DNA of 64,000 nt from JANPLD01 sp964445765 (GCA_964445765.1 CAYULD010000001.1:248001-312000), one strand, 5' to 3'; shown: positions 51,206 to 60,394, numbered from the stretch's first letter. Program-made: numbers and translations. The notes: generated by a model not told the origin, from the letters alone.

Positions 51206-53248
51206 ATGAATAGATTGAACGGCTTAAATACTAAAATTATTATACCACTAGTTCTGGTAAGTTTGCTTTCAATTCTATTTTCCTTTACATCTATTGCCCA
51301 ATCTTATGATGCACATTATTGGTATAAATTAATTTCTGTTTTATCTTTAAGTATTCTCTCAATCACTATTACATCATATTTTTTAATAAATAGGTTTGTA
51401 ATTTATAGGCTTAAAAATTTTGGCGAGGTTATAAAAAAGCGTTCAGATGGTGATAACAAAACCTTTGTAGAAGCATTAGGTAATGATGAAATTAGTGATC
51501 TCTCAAAGATTTTTAATAAAATGCTTGAAGCCCACGATTATCACGAACTTAGAATAAATGAATATGCTGAAAACATAAAAAAACAGGCTAGTGAGTTAGA
51601 AGCCTCAAAAAATGTGGCAGAAAGTGCTAATCAAATGAAGTCAGATTTCTTAGCAAATATGAGCCACGAAATCAGAACGCCAATGAATGGTATTATCGGA
51701 ATGGCTAATTTGCTATCAAAAACTGAATTAAATGAAGAGCAAAAAAATTATCTTAAAACAATTATTAATTCCTCAGAATCACTTTTAGAAATTGTAAATG
51801 ATATTTTAGATTTTTCAAAAATTGAGGCTGGCAAAGTTGAGCTGGAACAAATTGGCTTTGATTTACAAAATCTTATAGAAGAAATTGCCGAGCTATTTTT
51901 ACCCAAAACTCAAGAAAAAAATCTTGAATTACTTGTTAGATACTCTCCTAAAACAGCAAGGTTTTTCTTAGGTGATCCCGGTAAAATCAAGCAAATATTC
52001 ACTAACCTTATTTCTAATGCGATAAAATTTACATCTGAAGGGCATATTTCAATAGATATCAGAAATAGTGAAGATGATGACCAATCAAAACTTAAAGATA
52101 ATTTTGTAATTATAAGATGCTCAGTTAAAGATACAGGGCTTGGAATACCAAAAGATAAGCAAGGGCTTATCTTTAATAAATTTGATCAAGCGGATACTTC
52201 CACTACAAGAAAATTTGGTGGCACTGGGCTTGGGCTTGCAATTTGCAAACAGTTAGCACATATGATGGGGGGCGAGATTGGCGTTTATAGCACGCCCGGG
52301 GCTGGCTCAAATTTTTATTTCACTCTAAAACTAAAAGTTGATACATCAAAAGATAATGAAATTCAAAACTCTGAATTAAAAGAAATTATTCAAGATACTA
52401 AAATTTTAATCGTTGATGATAATGTTACCTCTCAAAATATTTTACTAGAACAAGTTGAAAGTTTAGGTGCGACTTTCGCACAATCAAACAATCTAACTAA
52501 GGCAACGCAATTAATTTCTGGCTATATAGAAAAAGGTATAAAATTTGATATTATTATTGTTTCACTTAATCAATCTAATGGTCATAAAATTTTTGAATTT
52601 CCTGATGAGATTAGAAAAATAAGCCCTGAAACGAGTATTATTTATTATGCCTCCGCCTTCAAAAGAGATGATTTAGAAAAATCAGAAAAATGTGGCTATA
52701 TCGCATATTTTAATAAACCGATATTTTTTGATCAATTCAAAAAAACTCTCAATTTTATAATTAAAAATAATAAAGATGGGGTTAAAAATAAATTCATCAG
52801 TAAGTTAAATTATAATAGTGTTATTGAAAATAATAATGAATTGGCAAAAATAAATCCAAGTAATACTAATCTTATTGGTAAAGATGTTTTAGTTGTTGAA
52901 GATAACCCAGTTAATAGGTTAGTTATTTCTAAAATGCTTGAGAAATTCTCAGTTCATATAACAAGCGTTAATGATGGTGGTGAGGCGGTTGGAATTGTGA
53001 AGCGTAAGAAATTTGATATTATATTTATGGATTGTCAAATGCCTAATATGGATGGTTATGAAGCTACAAAAATCATTAGAGAGATTGAAAAAGCTAACAG
53101 GCAAGAACATACGCCAATAGTTGCACTTACTGCAAATGCCGTAAAGGGTGATGCTGAAAAATGTTTAGCTACTGGTATGGATGATTATCTATCAAAGCCA
53201 GTAAAGATTGAGGAAGTGGAATCTAAATTAAATAAGTGGCTAAGTTAA
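51206..53248 (+). CDS. Hybrid sensor histidine kinase with one pseudo- and one true receiver
   Basis: 680 residues: two membrane helices close together (about 10-30 and 42-62, short periplasmic loop), HAMP-like region, H-box NMSHEIRTPMNGIIGMANLL with His154, intact N-box and G-boxes (about 265-385), then two receivers. The first (about 400-520) starts ILIVDDN but has Ser where the phospho-acceptor Asp belongs (DIIIVSLNQ). The second (about 555-675) is complete (VVEDNP, IIFMDCQMPNMDG, LSKPV). The layout is BarA/LuxQ-like. It is cotranscribed with the PleC-like kinase and may share its signal path; no HPt domain is present. Confidence 0.9.
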   Translation: MNRLNGLNTKIIIPLVLVSLLSILFSFTSIAQSYDAHYWYKLISVLSLSILSITITSYFLINRFVIYRLKNFGEVIKKRSDGDNKTFVEALGNDEISDLSKIFNKMLEAHDYHELRINEYAENIKKQASELEASKNVAESANQMKSDFLANMSHEIRTPMNGIIGMANLLSKTELNEEQKNYLKTIINSSESLLEIVNDILDFSKIEAGKVELEQIGFDLQNLIEEIAELFLPKTQEKNLELLVRYSPKTARFFLGDPGKIKQIFTNLISNAIKFTSEGHISIDIRNSEDDDQSKLKDNFVIIRCSVKDTGLGIPKDKQGLIFNKFDQADTSTTRKFGGTGLGLAICKQLAHMMGGEIGVYSTPGAGSNFYFTLKLKVDTSKDNEIQNSELKEIIQDTKILIVDDNVTSQNILLEQVESLGATFAQSNNLTKATQLISGYIEKGIKFDIIIVSLNQSNGHKIFEFPDEIRKISPETSIIYYASAFKRDDLEKSEKCGYIAYFNKPIFFDQFKKTLNFIIKNNKDGVKNKFISKLNYNSVIENNNELAKINPSNTNLIGKDVLVVEDNPVNRLVISKMLEKFSVHITSVNDGGEAVGIVKRKKFDIIFMDCQMPNMDGYEATKIIREIEKANRQEHTPIVALTANAVKGDAEKCLATGMDDYLSKPVKIEEVESKLNKWLS

Positions 53249-53249
53249 T

Positions 53250-53489
53250 TTAATATTTTGATTTTAATTTTGTGATTAATTCTCTTTTTAACTTCTTGAG
53301 GGTTTTTTTTAGCTTTCTTGCATAAATACTATTTGAAATATATTCTTCTAAATCATCTATTTCTTTTGCAAGGTTATCATAATTGATTGCAAGATCGTGA
53401 ATTTCTTTGTTAACAATTTTTAATAAAATGAATTTATTTCTTAAACTAGGTAATTCATTTTCAATTTCTTGATTTATTCTCTGAAGCAT
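53250..53489 (-). CDS. Small coiled-coil protein (possibly YdcH/DUF465-like)
   Basis: 79 residues, nearly all charged amphipathic helix (LPSLRNKFILLKIVNKEIHDLAINYDNLAKEIDDLEEYI ... KTLKKLKRELITKLKSK). The helical-hairpin pattern with a terminal LKKLKRELITKL loosely resembles DUF465/YdcH proteins, but it is somewhat longer and the match is uncertain. It converges on the hybrid kinase with 1 nt between stops. Its promoter would lie at the left of the 325-nt gap 53490-53814. Confidence 0.45.
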   Translation of the reverse strand: MLQRINQEIENELPSLRNKFILLKIVNKEIHDLAINYDNLAKEIDDLEEYISNSIYARKLKKTLKKLKRELITKLKSKY

Positions 53490-53767
53490 AAACTCAAAAT
53501 TTTGAATTATTAAAAATCCTAGAAAAATTGCGTAAAAATTTAACTAACATATGTGAAAATACACTAAAAATTGCAAAAAAGCAACTCTCAGCAGGTTTTA
53601 TCAACCTATGGTTAAATTTTAATATAATTAAAACGGCAGAATTTTTATATGTAATTTCTGCATATAGCTAAAATCAAAGGCAATTTTTACAATTTAAGTT
53701 AAATTTTAATTATTCTAACCCATTGTATAATAATATTTTTTAGGTTTTACAGGCACAATTATAAAAT

Positions 53768-53784
53768 TTGGCACGGCTAATGCT
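53768..53784 (+). promoter_or_regulatory. Sigma-54 (-24/-12) promoter of the flgI operon
   Basis: TTGGCACGGCTAATGCT matches the sigma-54 consensus TTGGCACG-N4-TTGCT with one mismatch, and GG (53770-53771) and GC (53782-53783) are exactly 10 nt apart. The start site would fall near 53795, 20 nt before flgI ATG. A 13-bp direct repeat GTTAAATTTTAAT at 53611-53623 and 53698-53710 could hold activator sites. In Caulobacter, middle and late flagellar operons use sigma-54 with FlbD. The rest of the 325-nt gap is AT-rich without ORF or RNA. Confidence 0.72.
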
Positions 53785-53814
53785 TATTTAACATAAAAAT
53801 AAAAAATATGCATT

Positions 53815-55188
53815 ATGCAGAATATTATTCCTAAAAATTATTTTGATACTAACAATATAAGTTTTGCAAAGAATTATACTGTAGATTCAAAAGGCTATAA
53901 TTTTTATGTTGAAGAAGAGTTTTTTGAAGAAAATTTTTCTGCAAAAAAATCACTTTGGAAAGAGCTTAGCAAAAAAAGTAATTCCATAAAATTATCAGAT
54001 AATATTACAAATAAAAAATTTAGCCTTCTAAACATTAAATATCAATTTTTAGAATTATTACTTACTGCTTTTGCTGGTTTATCAACTGCGTTAATTTTAA
54101 TTTTGGTGGTAATTCTTTTTTCTGCATCTCAAGCAAATGCAAGCAATGCACGCTTAAAAGATATAATCAATTTTGAAGGCATTAGAGAAAATATGTTGGT
54201 TGGTTATGGCCTAGTTGTTGGCTTAAACGGAACTGGCGACAAATTAAATAACTCAGTATTTACTGAAAAAAGTTTGCAAGCATTCTTAAGTAGGCTTGGC
54301 GTTGGAACAATGAATGAAAAACTTCAAGTTAAAAATGTTGCAGCGGTTACGGTTACTGCAAAACTGCCACCATTTGCTAGGGCTGGTAGTAAAATTGATG
54401 TTACAGTTAGCACTCTGGGGGATTCAAAAAGCCTAGAAGGCGGCACATTAGTTGCAACCCCTTTAATGGGTGCAGATGGTGAGATGTATGCAGTTGCACA
54501 AGGGCCTGTTTCAATTGGTGGTTTTTCTGCTGGCAGTGAAAGTGCGAATGTTACAAAAAATATTCCAACAACTGGGGTGATTTCAAATGGCGGTATTGTT
54601 GAGAGGGAAGTTAGTTTTGTTCTTAATAATATGAGCAATATAAACTTAGCATTAAAAAACCCAGATTTAACAACTGCAAAACAAATTGAGGGCGAAATTA
54701 ATAAAAAACTTGGTGATAATTACGCTAGAGCAATTGATCCCGGCACAGTTTCTTTAATGATACCTTTAGAATATACCACTTCTGTTGCCTCCCTTCTTGC
54801 GGAGATTGAACAACTTGGCGTTACCACAGATAATGTGGCAAAAATTATCGTAGATGAAAAAACTGGAACGGTAGTAATGAATAAAAATGTTAAGATTGAC
54901 CCAGTTGCAGTTGCACAAGGTAGCCTTGTAGTTACAATTCTTAAAACCCCTCTTATCTCTCAGCCCGGTGCTTTAGCACCTGCATCAGCACAAACTATTG
55001 TTGCAGAAGGTGAATCAATAAATGTTGAAGAAATTAAAGGCAATATCGCAAAATTAGATGCAAACGCAAACCTTGATGATTTGGTAACAGCTCTAAATAC
55101 ACTTGGTGTCAGCACAAGAGATTTAATTACAATTTTACAAACAATTAAACAATCTGGTTCATTACAAGCGGAAATTGAAACAAGGTAA
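53815..55188 (+). CDS. flgI: Flagellar P-ring protein FlgI with long N-terminal extension
   Basis: P-ring subunit around the rod in the periplasm. The mature part from about residue 110 (NARLKDIINFEGIRENMLVGYGLVVGLNGTGD ... PLMGADGEMYAVAQGPVSIGGFSAG) has the usual 348 residues. Before it stand a hydrophobic signal segment (about 80-104, cleavage after SQANA) and some 75 extra polar residues with no alternative ATG, GTG or TTG start near the signal. The sigma-54 promoter only 20 nt upstream of this ATG supports translation of the extension. It heads flgI-flgJ-flgN-flgK-flgL. Confidence 0.93.
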   Translation: MQNIIPKNYFDTNNISFAKNYTVDSKGYNFYVEEEFFEENFSAKKSLWKELSKKSNSIKLSDNITNKKFSLLNIKYQFLELLLTAFAGLSTALILILVVILFSASQANASNARLKDIINFEGIRENMLVGYGLVVGLNGTGDKLNNSVFTEKSLQAFLSRLGVGTMNEKLQVKNVAAVTVTAKLPPFARAGSKIDVTVSTLGDSKSLEGGTLVATPLMGADGEMYAVAQGPVSIGGFSAGSESANVTKNIPTTGVISNGGIVEREVSFVLNNMSNINLALKNPDLTTAKQIEGEINKKLGDNYARAIDPGTVSLMIPLEYTTSVASLLAEIEQLGVTTDNVAKIIVDEKTGTVVMNKNVKIDPVAVAQGSLVVTILKTPLISQPGALAPASAQTIVAEGESINVEEIKGNIAKLDANANLDDLVTALNTLGVSTRDLITILQTIKQSGSLQAEIETR

Positions 55189-55199
55189 TTTTATTTTTT

Positions 55200-55580
55200 A
55201 TGCAAGGAATAAACTCAAATTACATAAGCTCACTAATTGATTTTTCAAAAGATAATTTGCGTTACCAAAATTTGCAGAATGAAGGCTTGAAAATCAATGC
55301 AATAGCTGGTGGCAAAGAAGATAGCTTAAAGGAAATAGAAAAAACCGCCAAAGATTTTGAATCTATGTTCATAAGCCAATTACTTGGCTTTATGTATAAC
55401 ACCATTGAAGTTGACCCTCTATTTGGCGGTGGCTTTGGTGAAAAGGCTTATAGGGATTTGATGATTGAGGAATATGGTAAGATTATTTCAAACTCAGGCG
55501 GTATAGGAATTGCAGATTCCATCCAAAAAAAATTATTAGAAATGCAAATGGGGCAGGAAAATATTTTTAATGAAATATAA
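55200..55580 (+). CDS. flgJ: Rod-binding protein (FlgJ N-terminal type)
   Basis: 126 residues comprising only the rod-binding domain: KTAKDFESMFISQLLGFMYNTIEVDPLFGGGFGEKAYRDLMIEEYGKIISNSGGIGIADSI. Enteric FlgJ adds a muramidase domain, absent here, as in most alphaproteobacteria (CheL-type proteins downstream of flgI in Caulobacter). It acts as cap or scaffold for rod assembly in the periplasm. It lies 11 nt after flgI. Peptidoglycan-cleaving activity must come from another gene. Confidence 0.88.
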   Translation: MQGINSNYISSLIDFSKDNLRYQNLQNEGLKINAIAGGKEDSLKEIEKTAKDFESMFISQLLGFMYNTIEVDPLFGGGFGEKAYRDLMIEEYGKIISNSGGIGIADSIQKKLLEMQMGQENIFNEI

Positions 55581-55598
55581 CAAAAAATAAAAATTTTT

Positions 55599-56051
55599 AT
55601 GAAAGAAAATTATCAAATCGCAGATAAAATAAATCACTTAAATACTTATATAAATAAATGTGAAATTTTAACTAGAATCTTAGAGAAAGAGACTGATTTC
55701 TATAAAAACAATCAAATTGAAAAAGCAGCAGAGCTATTTGAAACAAAAGATAAATATACCAATGAGCTTGAGGATATAAAAAATATTATTTTATCAGATT
55801 TAGATTTCTTAAAAAATTTGCCACAAGATACTAAAGAAAAAATTAGAATTACTAGTGAGAAATTAAAATTAGCTTCTGAGATAAATTACAATGAAATTTT
55901 AATCGCAAGAGAAGTTAATAAAATTGTTTTGGAATCTGTTTATCAATCAACAATTGAACATCAATCAAATGTTAAGGGATATGGAAATAATGGCACATTA
56001 AATGCTGTTAAATCAATCGGTAGCCCAATTGCTGTTTCAGAATGTGCATAA
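55599..56051 (+). CDS. flgN: FlgN-like flagellar export chaperone
   Basis: 150 residues, predominantly helical (INHLNTYINKCEILTRILEKETDFYKNNQIEKAAELFETKDKYTNELEDI), with a flexible Gly/Ser C-terminus (VKGYGNNGTLNAVKSIGSP). FlgN chaperones keep FlgK and FlgL soluble and deliver them to the export gate. The helical length, the tail and the position 11 nt before flgK and upstream of flgL support the call; primary sequence similarity is low in this family. In Caulobacter the protein after cheL is FlbY, which may be the same thing. Confidence 0.6.
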   Translation: MKENYQIADKINHLNTYINKCEILTRILEKETDFYKNNQIEKAAELFETKDKYTNELEDIKNIILSDLDFLKNLPQDTKEKIRITSEKLKLASEINYNEILIAREVNKIVLESVYQSTIEHQSNVKGYGNNGTLNAVKSIGSPIAVSECA

Positions 56052-56062
56052 TGTAAAATTTT

Positions 56063-58846
56063 ATGGTTAGTGCAAAAGTAGGTTTAACAACATCTTTAAG
56101 ATCATTAGTTGATAGCTTGAATGTTAATCAACAGGCCTTAGGTGCGGTTTCAGATAATATCTCAAATGTTAATACTGAAGGCTACAGCAGAAAACAAATA
56201 ACGCAAGTTACTAAAATTTCTAATGGTGTGGTTTTAGGCGTTAGCTCCCCTGAGGTTAGAAGGGCGGTTGACACATTTTTAGTTAACGCCTCAAGGTTAC
56301 AAACAGCAAGATTATCAGGTGCAGAAACATTAAATTCATATCAAGAAAGGTTGCAACAATTTACCTTTGGAGATCCCAGCTCAAACTTCACCATTGGCGC
56401 AACTTTAAGCTCTCTATTTGGAAGGCTTGAAGATTTATCTAATGATACCTCAAGTGCGGTAAAAGCTAATTTAGTTTCTACATCCGCTATTGATTTTACT
56501 AAAACGCTTTCAAATGTTTCTCTAAATATTCAAAGAGAAAGATATAATGCGGATCAAGATATTTCATCTACTATTAATGAATTAAATTTAATTCTTAAAA
56601 ATTTAGCTGATATTAATCGTGCGGTGAGACAAAATTCTCTTGCGGATGGAAGCAATAATTCTCTACTTGATGCAAGGGATAGCGAAATATTAAAACTACA
56701 AAAAATTTCAAATGCTAATTTAGATTTTAATGAATTTGGACAGGTTTTAGTATCTTTCAGAAATACAGAAGTTTTAGGATTAAATCAAAGATATGAAATT
56801 GTTTATAATAGAGCTGGCTCGGTTGATGATTTTATTAATGGTGCTGCACTAGAAAGAATAGAAGCGATTGCATTAGATGAAACTGGAAATAGAACTTCAA
56901 AGGTTGAAACTTTGCTTTCAGCTTCTAATGATAATGAATATATAAATAATTTTGGTGATGGCAAAATTTCATCTCTTATAAAAATTAGGGATACTGATTT
57001 ACCAAATATGCTTGCTCAATTAGATGAATTTACTTTCACTTTTGCTGAGAGATTTAATGAAATTCATAATAATGGAACCTCATTTCCGCCTCCAACTTCT
57101 TTAACAGGTGCAAATAGTTATAAACTTTCAGATAGTTTTTATTATGAAGGCAAAATGAGGATTACCCTGCTTGATGTAAATGGTAACCCGCTTACCAATA
57201 GATATGGCGACCCACTAATTCCGCTAACCATAAATTTTGATGAATTTAATGGCACAGGTGATGGCAAGGGCATTGCCTCAGTGCAATCAATTATAAATGA
57301 AATAAATAATTATTATGGCACGCAGTTTAATCAATCAGTAAATGTTGGCTCTGCAAAAGATATAAAAATTGCTGGAGTTAGTGAAAATATCACTTCCGCA
57401 AAGGCAACAGGAAATATTGCATTTACCACCAACCCTGCAAATGGTGAAAATATAGTTATAAATGGTGTTACAGTTACTTTTGTTTCTGCCTCACCAGTTG
57501 GCAACCAAGTTTTAATTGGTGCAAATTTAGGTGAAACGCTAAATAATCTAACCAATTTTTTAAGTAACTCTACAAATTCTTCAATTTTGGCTGGTGAATA
57601 TAGCAATACTAATAATCAACTTAATGTTAAAGCGAGGCTTTCTGGGGTTACAGGCAACAGCTATACGCTTTCAGCTGGAACAGTAACAGGTGCAACAGCA
57701 AGTGGTGCAAATTTAACTGGCGGAGCAAATGCCTCAGGTGATTTCACATTTGATTTTGATTTTTCAAATTTAGCTTTAGATGGCAAAGCTATTAAGTTTG
57801 ATGTTAGCTCAATTTCTGTAAATGGCGGTGCATTTAACCCTGTTACATTTACTGAATTTACCCAAAACACAGGTGAAAGATCTAGAACTGATAGAAATGG
57901 TGTTACAGATGATAACATAACAATAAGCCTTACAGGGCTTGGGCTTGAGCAGGAAGAGAGTTTTACAGTTTCAGCAACTATTAAAGTTACTGATGCAGAT
58001 GGCAATGAATATGATGAAGTTGTTACCTTTCAACTTAGAGTTCCTGATCCTGAAACAGGCTCAACATTAAATCAGAGATTTGCTGCAACAGCAGTTTCAG
58101 GCACTGGTGATGGCAACCTTGTTTCAGCAACAAGCAATAACCCATTCTTAACAGCTGCTTTGGTTGATAGAAACGGCTCAGAAATAAATAGAAATGATGT
58201 CGCTGGCTTTTTAAGGCTTTTAACTTCCAACTCAGATATTAGAGTTTCAGTGGATCAGTTAGATAGTAAAGAAAGGGGCGTTTTTGGTGCCGCAGACCCT
58301 GTTGCAACTGCTACAAATTATGGTGTATCTCATTTCTTCGGGTTAAATAATTTCTTTACCTTTGGTGGCAATCAAAATAATTCATCTCTAAATATTGCAG
58401 TTAGAAGCGATATTGCAAAAACCCCTTCATTAATTGCAAGTGGCAGGCCAGTAAAATCAACACAGACAGGCTTAAATGCAGTTTTTACCTATGAATTAGG
58501 GGCAGGAAATGGCAATGCATTAAAAGATATTGTTAAAATTCAAGATGAAAATCTAGTTTTTGAATCAGCAGGAACTTTACCAAGATTAAGAACAACAATC
58601 GGCAGTTTCGCTTCAGAAATATATAGTTTTGCAGCAGTTCTTGCCAGCAAAGCAGAATCAGATTTTAACAAGGAAGAACTTTTAGATAACACAATTCAGC
58701 AAAAATTAGGGGCAGTTTCAGGGGTAAATTTAGATCAAGAAATTGCAAGCACCATAAGATATCAAACCGCTTATAGTGCTTCTGCAAGGGTGGTTTCAAT
58801 AATTAGGGAGTTATTCCAATCCCTTGAAAGTGCATTAACAAATTAA
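56063..58846 (+). CDS. flgK: Hook-associated protein 1 (FlgK), enlarged
   Basis: First hook-filament junction protein, exported by the flagellar secretion system. The N-terminal D0/D1 (LTTSLRSLVDSLNVNQQALGAVSDNISNVNTEGYSRKQ, then LLDARDSEILKLQKI) and C-terminal D0 (VSGVNLDQEIASTIRYQTAYSASARVVSIIRELFQSLE) are canonical. At 927 residues it is far longer than the 480-700 usual; the extra mass is in surface domains about 330-750. Residues about 450-556 form a module (FTTNPANGENIVINGVTVTFVS...GNQVLIG) of a type also seen in phage-tail-like and adhesin proteins. The filament junction is thus decorated. Start codon 11 nt after flgN. Confidence 0.93.
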   Translation: MVSAKVGLTTSLRSLVDSLNVNQQALGAVSDNISNVNTEGYSRKQITQVTKISNGVVLGVSSPEVRRAVDTFLVNASRLQTARLSGAETLNSYQERLQQFTFGDPSSNFTIGATLSSLFGRLEDLSNDTSSAVKANLVSTSAIDFTKTLSNVSLNIQRERYNADQDISSTINELNLILKNLADINRAVRQNSLADGSNNSLLDARDSEILKLQKISNANLDFNEFGQVLVSFRNTEVLGLNQRYEIVYNRAGSVDDFINGAALERIEAIALDETGNRTSKVETLLSASNDNEYINNFGDGKISSLIKIRDTDLPNMLAQLDEFTFTFAERFNEIHNNGTSFPPPTSLTGANSYKLSDSFYYEGKMRITLLDVNGNPLTNRYGDPLIPLTINFDEFNGTGDGKGIASVQSIINEINNYYGTQFNQSVNVGSAKDIKIAGVSENITSAKATGNIAFTTNPANGENIVINGVTVTFVSASPVGNQVLIGANLGETLNNLTNFLSNSTNSSILAGEYSNTNNQLNVKARLSGVTGNSYTLSAGTVTGATASGANLTGGANASGDFTFDFDFSNLALDGKAIKFDVSSISVNGGAFNPVTFTEFTQNTGERSRTDRNGVTDDNITISLTGLGLEQEESFTVSATIKVTDADGNEYDEVVTFQLRVPDPETGSTLNQRFAATAVSGTGDGNLVSATSNNPFLTAALVDRNGSEINRNDVAGFLRLLTSNSDIRVSVDQLDSKERGVFGAADPVATATNYGVSHFFGLNNFFTFGGNQNNSSLNIAVRSDIAKTPSLIASGRPVKSTQTGLNAVFTYELGAGNGNALKDIVKIQDENLVFESAGTLPRLRTTIGSFASEIYSFAAVLASKAESDFNKEELLDNTIQQKLGAVSGVNLDQEIASTIRYQTAYSASARVVSIIRELFQSLESALTN

Positions 58847-58859
58847 AAAATAAAATTTT

Positions 58860-59756
58860 ATGCCAAGCACCATACAATTATATAACCAATCTATATCAGA
58901 TATTAAAAGATTGCAGAATGATTTATTTTCTAACCAAGCAAAAATTGGGGCTGATAGCATTGCCTCAACTTACAAAGAGCTTGGCTCAAATATAAGTATT
59001 ATTGAGGGGTTTAAGTCATCAATTGAAAGAAGTGATAGATTTGTTAGCAGTATTGATCAAGTTTTAAGAAGGCTTGATACTATGTATCGTGCAGTTGATG
59101 ATATTGTTAATTCTGCCATTAACTTCAAAACTTCAATGGGCTTAGAGGCAACTTCTACAAACTCAACAGTTTTCAACTTAACGCAAGTTGCAAATTCTAC
59201 TCTTGATAGGCTAAGGGGCTCTCTAAACGCTAAAGATGGTGCGGCTTTTGTTTTTGCAGGTGCGAAATCTGATGTTGAGCCAGTAAAAGATTTGAAATCC
59301 ACTAGCAATATTATTAACGGGCAAAATACCGCAAATTATTATAACGGTGATGATTTCATTGCAAATGTTTCTGCATCAGTTTCTTTAGAAGTTGAATATG
59401 GTGTTACCGCCGCAGACCCAGCATTTCAAAATTTCATTGCGTCAATAAATCTTGCCAAAGCAACTGAAGCAAGCGGTGAAGGTGCAAATTATGATGATGC
59501 AGGCAGGCAATTAGAATCTTCTATTGATGAATTAATTTCATTACGAGCAGATATTGGTAACAATATGAGGGTTCTTGAGCAAATGAAAGAATTTCACACA
59601 AGGGCTAAAGCCACTTTTGAAATAAAATATGATGAAAAAAACTCCCCTGATATAATTGAGTTAACAACAAAAACCTCTCAATTAACAGCAACTTTACAGG
59701 CTTCATATTTGAATTTTTCAAAAATAAGCCAGTTAAATTTATCAAATTTTCTATAA
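58860..59756 (+). CDS. flgL: Hook-associated protein 3 (FlgL)
   Basis: 298 residues, second junction protein between hook and flagellin filament. The N-terminal helix (SISDIKRLQNDLFSNQAKIGADSIASTYKELG), the flagellin-like middle (LRGSLNAKDGAAFVFAGAKSDVEPV) and the C-terminal helix (TTKTSQLTATLQASYLNFSKISQLNLSNFL) match FlgL. The length is normal, unlike the enlarged FlgK. It starts 13 nt after flgK and ends the tight operon; fliW follows after 69 nt. Flagellin genes are not in the window. Confidence 0.9.
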   Translation: MPSTIQLYNQSISDIKRLQNDLFSNQAKIGADSIASTYKELGSNISIIEGFKSSIERSDRFVSSIDQVLRRLDTMYRAVDDIVNSAINFKTSMGLEATSTNSTVFNLTQVANSTLDRLRGSLNAKDGAAFVFAGAKSDVEPVKDLKSTSNIINGQNTANYYNGDDFIANVSASVSLEVEYGVTAADPAFQNFIASINLAKATEASGEGANYDDAGRQLESSIDELISLRADIGNNMRVLEQMKEFHTRAKATFEIKYDEKNSPDIIELTTKTSQLTATLQASYLNFSKISQLNLSNFL

Positions 59757-59825
59757 GTAATTAAATAATAAAAACTATAATTGCTTTTAGATGATTAAAA
59801 ATTATAATCAAAATATAGGTTAAAA

Positions 59826-60323
59826 ATGTTATCATTAATGGAACAAACTGAAAAGAAAGAAATTTTTTCTAATAATTTAGGTAAACAGGGTATAATTTCT
59901 GTATCGTCTAGGTTTGGCGATTATGAAATTGATATTTCAAAGGCAATTTATTTCCCTAGGGGTATTCTTGGTTTCAAACCTGATATTCATTTTGCCCTAG
60001 TAAATTTTAACAAGCAAGGGCTTGAAAATTTTAAGGTTTTACAATGCGTTGAAGATAATAGCCTATCTTTACCAGTTCTGCCAAGTAGCCTCAAAAATAA
60101 TATTATTGATGCAAAAGATATGCAAGAATGTATTAAATCTCTTGAAATATCTGAAGAAAATGTTGCAGTTTTATTTGTTTCTAGCTCAACAAAAAAAGCT
60201 GATGGTAGCTTTGATGTTTATATTAATGCTAAAGCTCCAATAATTGTTGATACAAAAAACCAAGTTGCAATTCAGTACGTTTTTACCAATGCAAAATACT
60301 CAATCAAGCATAAGATTTCTTAA
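59826..60323 (+). CDS. fliW: Flagellar assembly factor FliW
   Basis: 165 residues. The core SSRFGDYEIDISKAIYFPRGILGFKPDIHFALVNF and LQCVEDNSLSLPVLPSS matches FliW, which binds flagellin and, where present, antagonises the translational regulator CsrA, coupling flagellin level to its synthesis. About 20 residues precede the conserved core; the internal ATG at 59838 is an alternative start. No csrA is nearby. It may be transcribed from the flgI promoter or from the AT-rich 69-nt gap. Confidence 0.88.
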   Translation: MLSLMEQTEKKEIFSNNLGKQGIISVSSRFGDYEIDISKAIYFPRGILGFKPDIHFALVNFNKQGLENFKVLQCVEDNSLSLPVLPSSLKNNIIDAKDMQECIKSLEISEENVAVLFVSSSTKKADGSFDVYINAKAPIIVDTKNQVAIQYVFTNAKYSIKHKIS

Positions 60324-60350
60324 ATAAATATACTTTACTTAGCTTTTTGC

Positions 60351-60368
60351 TATAATCTTAAGATTATA
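60351..60368. promoter_or_regulatory. 18-bp perfect palindrome before rsh
   Basis: TATAATCTTAAGATTATA is a perfect inverted repeat, 26 nt before the rsh start and 28 nt after fliW. TATAAT within it could also be a -10 hexamer. No T-tract follows, so an operator overlapping the promoter is at least as likely as a terminator. Confidence 0.4.
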
Positions 60369-60394
60369 AAAATAAGAATATAGTTAAGCAGAAA

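Noticed and set aside
57331..58005. Antisense ORFs of 91 and 114 codons inside flgK
   Set aside because: They are Thr/Ser/Val-rich mirror images of the repetitive flgK surface region without start signals or family features.
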